64,000 nt of DNA from Dicyema japonicum (lineage: Eukaryota; Dicyemida; Rhombozoa; Dicyemidae). Positions within the stretch are counted from its first letter, which is position 1. The number at the start of each line of letters is the position of its first letter. Below, piece after piece: positions 59,193 to 64,000 of the stretch. A program made the position numbers and the translations under genes. The stretch covers positions 579,556-643,555 of the forward strand of contig RDEW01000034.1 of NCBI GenBank assembly GCA_011109175.1, written 5' to 3'. Under the pieces are notes generated by a model. That model was not told the DNA's origin. It did no database searches and was given only the letters and a program-made list of their open reading frames with translations.

Positions 59193-59713
59193 TTGATAAA
59201 ATTTATATTTTATTTAAAACTTTTTAAAAATTGGCGGTTGGTGTTGATGCAAAAATTGGAAACAAATTTAACTTATAAAGACATGGATGAGCTATTAGCT
59301 GCTGTGGAACAATTTGGGAATGAAACAAATTCGACATACCAACTTTCTGAGAGTCGGCCAATTTCAGATTGTCCCTTTGTGATCCCTAATAACAATCTTA
59401 ATTTTTACTCAGTCCGTTTCTGCTGCAGTCGAACCACATGCCATCAGAAATATTCTGCCGAGTTGATAAAAACACTAAGTCCTTAAAAGTTCTTAAATTG
59501 ATCCGCGGACACAACCACAAGACCGAATCAAAATCTCCTCAGAAATTTACTCCAAGGACCAAGAAACCCTTGTGGAACCGCGATGAGCGCTTTGTAGTAG
59601 CCAAGCAATTGACTGATAGATTGGCAGCGTTAGCCTCATATTCAGATGATCGTGTAGAGACGATAAGAAGATTACTAGAAGAGTGGGAGAATAATGGTTG
59701 TAAGTGTAGTTAA
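59193..59713 (+). mobile_element. ZSWIM/MULE-like N-terminal fragment
   Basis: Two overlapping frames: TYKDMDELLAAVEQFGNETN and STYQLSESRPIS...YSVRFCC, then after a one-base shift PSEIFCRVDKNTKSLKVLKL and IRGHNHKTES. The order F/Y-x-x-E-L..., a SESR motif, a Cys-rich turn and an HNH(K/P) box is that of the N-terminal domain of ZSWIM3/9-like and related MULE-derived proteins. The transposase core is missing. Confidence 0.55.
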
Positions 59714-60370
59714 TTATAGTGAATGAGGATGATATGTTTGTTGGACCTAAAAAACGAAGGAGGATTTGTTGACTTGTTTTTTAATATATTTAATTACCTC
59801 CAATGAATTGATATCATTCTCACAATCAATGGACGTATCTATTTCCCACGTGGGTAGGTTAAATGATGAATAGAGTTCAACTTGAGTCGAGTCAGAACTA
59901 AGTTTTAAATGAGTAGTTGAACTAGAGGGGATAGATGAAAGCATGTAATTTACACATATTCGATTTAAATGATAGTTTTATGTGGGCAATTAATATAATG
60001 TACATGTCCTTTATAGAACTATGTATATAATAGCTATGAACTTTTGTGTCGATTACGACAAAGGATTTATGTTCTGCTCATTATCTTCTTCATTTCCTAT
60101 AAGGCGTCAGTTGATCCACCTATCTCAGAGACGCTTACTTCCTGCCCAAAAAGGATCCCTCTTTACTTTACTGTAAGGTTCACAATGTAAAATATGGATG
60201 GACGTGATGATCGGACAGGATTACTCGATCAATGGATTAGTCATTATGTGTTAAATAAATAATATATAGTCGTATGTAAAGGAAAGTTATTAACATGTTG
60301 TGAGAACATTAATAAATTTATTTGAATTAATAATATCTGTTAAATTGTTATATAAACATGCAACGCGCTT
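59714..60370. other. spacer, nothing recognised
   Basis: AT-rich, without conserved motifs on either strand. Confidence 0.4.
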
Positions 60371-60379
60371 TCTATTCGG

Positions 60380-62870
60380 TGGCGTTAAAACTCTCTCGAG
60401 TTGGCAAAAATGTTGAAAGGGAAAGGGTCACTAGCGCTACCTGATGGTATGAATGTAATTCTTGCCATATCCGAGAGCGTTGTGGCAGATGACCCAAAAG
60501 AATGGGCGAGGCAGGTAGTCCTTCAGATACGTAGCAGGCTATCTCGAATGCCCTGAAATGGTTGGCCATATTTGGCGGAGCTCTGCAGTGGCAGATTCAG
60601 TACTGCTATATATATGAGTGAACTCAAGAAAATGGCTGTAGGCAAAGAGAGTACTGGTCTAAAGGGGCGGGGACCAGGTGACCACAACTGTCAAAGAGAA
60701 CACGAGCACCAGAGCTGTGATACGTTGCAGCTCAAGCATGTTTATGAGGTCTTCGCGCGGAATCTCACTGCAGTGGCAGATGTCCCACTTGAGGACCGTA
60801 GATTTACCCGCAAGATCCCTTATTGTAAGGTTAACGGAGTAGTGTTAACCTGCATCAATAAGGCTGTGGCTTATGCGGTGGAGGCTAAGCCAGTAGGGTC
60901 ACCGGGTGACATCTCCCTAGTGCTGTATGCAGGAATTGACGGACAAGCCCAGAACACCCAGTAAATGGAGGGGGCAGATCTGTGCCAAGATTGCTCGGAG
61001 ACAGATAGAGCTGGAAGCACTGGAGGGGCACTTAAGTAGTGTGGCGAGATGGGTTAAAGGAAAAGCAACGCTATAGTAAAGGGGCTAATTAGTAAACTCC
61101 GTGTTCCCAAATGGGACCTCATAGAGTTGAGGAGGGCAAAGGTGGAGTTAGAGGGGCAATAATGGTGTATAAGAGGAAACTCCATACACATGAAAGTCGG
61201 TGTAAGAGAAGGAGAGAAAATAATCTGTTTGAGTTTAATCGCAGATGTTTTACCGTCGCCTACACGAAAATAGCATAATGTGTTTCCAGGTTACATATAA
61301 AAATCTTTTGAAAGTATGGATTCAAAGGCTTAATGGCTCCCATCACTTGTATAAAGCTCTCGTAAAACCATTCCATTCTTACATATCTGTAACATGGAGA
61401 ATCTCAAAAACTTACGGACAAAGACTCACTTTTTTTCATAGAACAAACTTCTGTTTTTTTTGTATCATAGTATTTGGGTGTTACCGAAACTACACAGTTT
61501 TTTAAAAATTACTGAAGGCATCCGTAAAAGAGCAGCGTTATTGTGTAAGACGTTCTAAATGCAAGGAATTTGTTCCTAGCATTAAATGATTATGCTGTCT
61601 AGCTGCTAAACTACTACATAGGTGTTGTGGAGTTTGAGCCCAAAGAGTATGATGAGATGGATGTTATGATCCGTGGAGTACTCAGAGAGAACCATGTCCA
61701 TGTGCTGGCAGCCAATAAGGAGAGACTATATTTACCCGTGATAAATTCGGCCGTGGACTGTGTGGAGTAGTCCAACTAAGTGAGCGTATCCTAATGCGAA
61801 TGCACGACACCCTGATAGCTGGGTCAAGTGTGTCTGCTAGGAAGCACGCCATAATAACGACCGAGAAAACACGGGCAACCCACCTAGGCACTATCAGACC
61901 TTTTTGTCTGCTAAGTATGGTGTTGATGATGGTGGACTAGTAAATGTGAAGGCGTTGATCGAATTACAATATAATAATTTGATGGAAAAGATCAACTTAA
62001 AAAGCTTTCATAAGGTCCTCTTCAGAGCATTGGACAACCCACATGTCGACCTTAAATTGTCGACAATATGGCTAAAACACGGTGACAACTCGCGCTGTAC
62101 ACGTATATGCAAGACCGCAATATTTTTTGGGGTCGATCAACAAATACATGTCCCCACTTTAAGTCAAGGAGCATGTCGGTTGATCATTTAGCCACTCGAT
62201 GTGGATCCATGCTCTGCCACGACTATGTGTGGAGGCACAACGAGGTAGTAAGGAGTCTTCATCTTCTACTATGCAATAAGTATGGTATTCGCCACATCAG
62301 AAAGTTGCGGACTCATAAGGTGCAATCTGTAGTAGAGAACACTAGGGTTCAGATTAATATAGATAGTGTTGTCCGTACCTCGGTGCTAGTCAAGCACAAT
62401 AAACCGGACATTGTGGTACACGATATGGAGTCTGGGCAAGTCTTTTTCATAGAGGCTGGCATTACGTCTCAAGATTTTTGGCAGACTGTGGAAGTGGAGA
62501 AAAAAAGAAAGTATGACTTGCTTGCAATTGAGATGGGGCAGATGCTTGGTTGCAAAGTCCTCTTATTCCAATAGTAATGACGTGGGAATGAATTGCAACA
62601 AAGTACCACAAGGGTTATCTGAAGCAGTTGGGGGTAGATAGGATGCTCCAGGCCTATCTACAGTCCACTGTATTAAAGCGGACCCTAGAGAGCCTGACAC
62701 TGGAGTATAGGAAGCAGAGCCCTGAGATGCCATATGGACAGAGGGTTCAATTGGACAAGGCGCTCTCGGAGTTGTTTCAGCAACCAGAATCGAACCTGCC
62801 TGAGGAGGCTGGCGAACCAGGAAGGTTGTTGATTATTAAATATATTAACTTTTTATTGTTGGTTAAATAA
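60380..62870 (+). mobile_element. R2-like retrotransposon: N-terminal and C-terminal (nuclease) parts, reverse transcriptase missing
   Basis: 60572-60964 is open and may be N-terminal. After a broken stretch, 61620-62870 is the C-terminal region in shifted frames: FEPKEYDEMDVMIRGVLREN, ANKERLYLP, YGVDDGGLVNVKALIELQYN, TIWLKHGDNSRCTR, a Cys/His motif (CPHF...DHLATRCG, then HDYVWRHNEVVRSLH, 62107-62260), KYGIRHIRKLRTHKVQSVVE, and KPDIVVHDMESGQVFFIEAG followed by ITSQ, a PD-(D/E)XK-like restriction nuclease site. Frames 62107-62574 and 62628-62870 are open. The reverse transcriptase of the array debris is of the kind that accompanies this C terminus. Confidence 0.75.
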
Positions 62871-62879
62871 AGTCCTGTT

Positions 62880-63060
62880 AAATTGTTTATTAAATTTAAC
62901 TAAATAAATGATAACCAATTAAGGATAGAGTGATTGTTGTTTCTGACAAACTTGTAAAAATGGTGGACTAAATCTGTTAATGTTAAGCTTCAGTCTTTAA
63001 GAAGATCGAAAAGGCTTATGGAGAGTAATGTGAAATATCACCAGCTTTTTCCTTGTATTT
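62880..63060. other. spacer, nothing recognised
   Basis: AT-rich; follows the LINE 3' end. Confidence 0.4.
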
Positions 63061-63068
63061 TATTAATG

Positions 63069-63155
63069 TGAAGACCATTCATTGGTTCACCCTCAACGAT
63101 TCCTCTACGATTAGTTATAATAACTGTTCTTTACTTAAATAAAGTGTGTGTTCTG
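63069..63155 (+). repeat. SINE 3' fragment
   Basis: GAAGACCATTCATTGG ... CTACGATTAGTTATAATAAC ... ACTTAAATAAAGTGTGTGTT matches the 3' half of the array SINE. The tRNA-like head is absent. Confidence 0.65.
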
Positions 63156-63429
63156 CACGAGTGAAACCTTAGGTATTTTACGTGCTTATGGCAACGCGGG
63201 AGTTCTTACTTAACTTATTAATGTAAAAACTTTACTTATCCTTATTTTAGTTGTGCAAATAAGAAATTAAAAACAAATTTTGTCTCCCTTTAAAAAGTAG
63301 CTTACGACTAGATTAATGATCCTGCAGGAGATTCTCAAAATAATTGAGTACTCGCGAGACTCTCATATTCTGGAAATATGAATATTTTTTTTGGATTTGT
63401 AAATTCATAAAAATTTAAGAAAAAGTGAG

Positions 63430-63560
63430 AAAATGGTAATATAGCGGCTGCTCTGACTGCGTGGCTATTCCCTCTCAGGATGGAGAGCGAGAGTCGCTCA
63501 AATAACCACAGCGCTCATGGGGATCTCCTGGTCGTGCAGAAATCCGATTCCCTAGACGAC
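63430..63560. repeat. dispersed repeat shared with 26744-26815
   Basis: Reversed, this reads GAGCGCTGTGGTTATTTGAG ... CCATCCTGAGAGGGAATAGC, which matches GAGCGCTGCTGGCTATTTCA ... CCATCCTGATGGGAAATAGC at 26744. A shorter likeness lies near 24515. Its origin is unknown. Confidence 0.5.
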
Positions 63561-63691
63561 TCAAGAATTCCAGCGTCGCATGTGCAATGAACCGTCTCAA
63601 CGGCGAGTAAAACGAAAAGAAAGTCATTGGGTAGGACCGCGTACTATTAATTAATTCAAAAATTATTAATAAAAAATCTAAATTTCAGATA

Positions 63692-63870
63692 CAGTCAAAC
63701 CTCTAAAACGACTCCTCGTATACCGGAATTCCTTAAGTCCGGACCTATTCACCTCATAGGCCATCACTGCTATTTCATCTTCGATATACCGGATCTCTTC
63801 TATTCCGAATACCGGCCGATTTTGTGGTCCCAACTTGAATTTTCTTTTATCATAAACCGGCTTTCTGACA
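63692..63870 (+). repeat. terminal inverted repeat of a Tigger/pogo-type element
   Basis: TACAGTCAAACCTCTAAAAC follows a TA at the edge and continues with repeats of a TATACCGGA-like word, a form common in Tigger/pogo ends. The other end would lie beyond the window. The minus-strand open frame 63947-63678 is probably accidental. Confidence 0.45.
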
Positions 63871-64000
63871 TCAATCTTTGATCTAATCCTATTAATCGTC
63901 TTTAACCTTGAATTGTGAACAACGATAGAGATATATATTGCGAACAACTCGACTACGTTGCGAATTGTCTTTAAAGAAGAAAATTCAAATAATAAATGAA

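Overview
The window is AT-rich animal nuclear DNA, most likely from a dicyemid mesozoan. The anchor is a complete gene for the spliceosomal protein Sm D1 at 13349-13781. Its three introns are only 25-26 nt, and one is GC-AG. The same 21-26 nt introns recur in every other gene model I could build. Dicyemids are known for introns of about this size. Ciliates are unlikely: TAA, TAG and TGA all act as stops, and the transposons (jockey-, RTE- and R2-like LINEs, Tigger/pogo, hAT, a Ginger-like element, a tRNA SINE) are typical of animals.

Region by region. 1-4.2 kb: LINE remnants and a broken RING-finger gene. 4.2-5.0 kb: old reverse-strand SINE copies. 5.2-7.0 kb: a 12-exon coiled-coil gene with C-terminal YGAFDDVF repeats. 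7.0-10.8 kb: jockey-type LINE remnants plus possible unidentified host exons. 10.8-13.25 kb: an RTE-like LINE ending about 100 bp before Sm D1. 13.35-13.78 kb: Sm D1. 13.9-24.6 kb: nested, decayed LINEs, an integrase fragment, a Tigger/pogo transposon, and one reverse-strand copy of the array gene (17218-18053). 24.6-27.1 kb: a possible SET-domain fragment, a hAT N-terminal fragment and a LINE scrap. 27146-32531: a Ginger-like DNA transposon with inverted ends and a 5-bp target duplication. It contains an RTE-like LINE and, inside one of its own tiny introns, a Tigger element.

32.93-56.6 kb is the most striking part: a direct tandem array with a period of about 3.65 kb. It holds seven copies of an eight-exon gene (gene A) for a predicted surface protein of about 221 residues: signal peptide, ectodomain, Thr/Pro stalk, acidic linker and a C-terminal hydrophobic anchor. 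Six units also carry a small second gene model (gene B) just upstream, and six carry reverse-strand retrotransposon debris. Two alternate units share the same SINE insertion, so the array grew partly by copying blocks of more than one unit. None of the gene A copies I checked closely is free of a reading-frame indel, mostly in homopolymers; this may be long-read error or real decay.

56.6-64 kb: more LINE 3' ends, a hAT end, a ZSWIM/MULE-like fragment, the C-terminal nuclease region of an R2-like element, a SINE tail and a Tigger-type terminal repeat. Apart from Sm D1, the coiled-coil gene and the array genes, almost everything recognisable derives from mobile elements.
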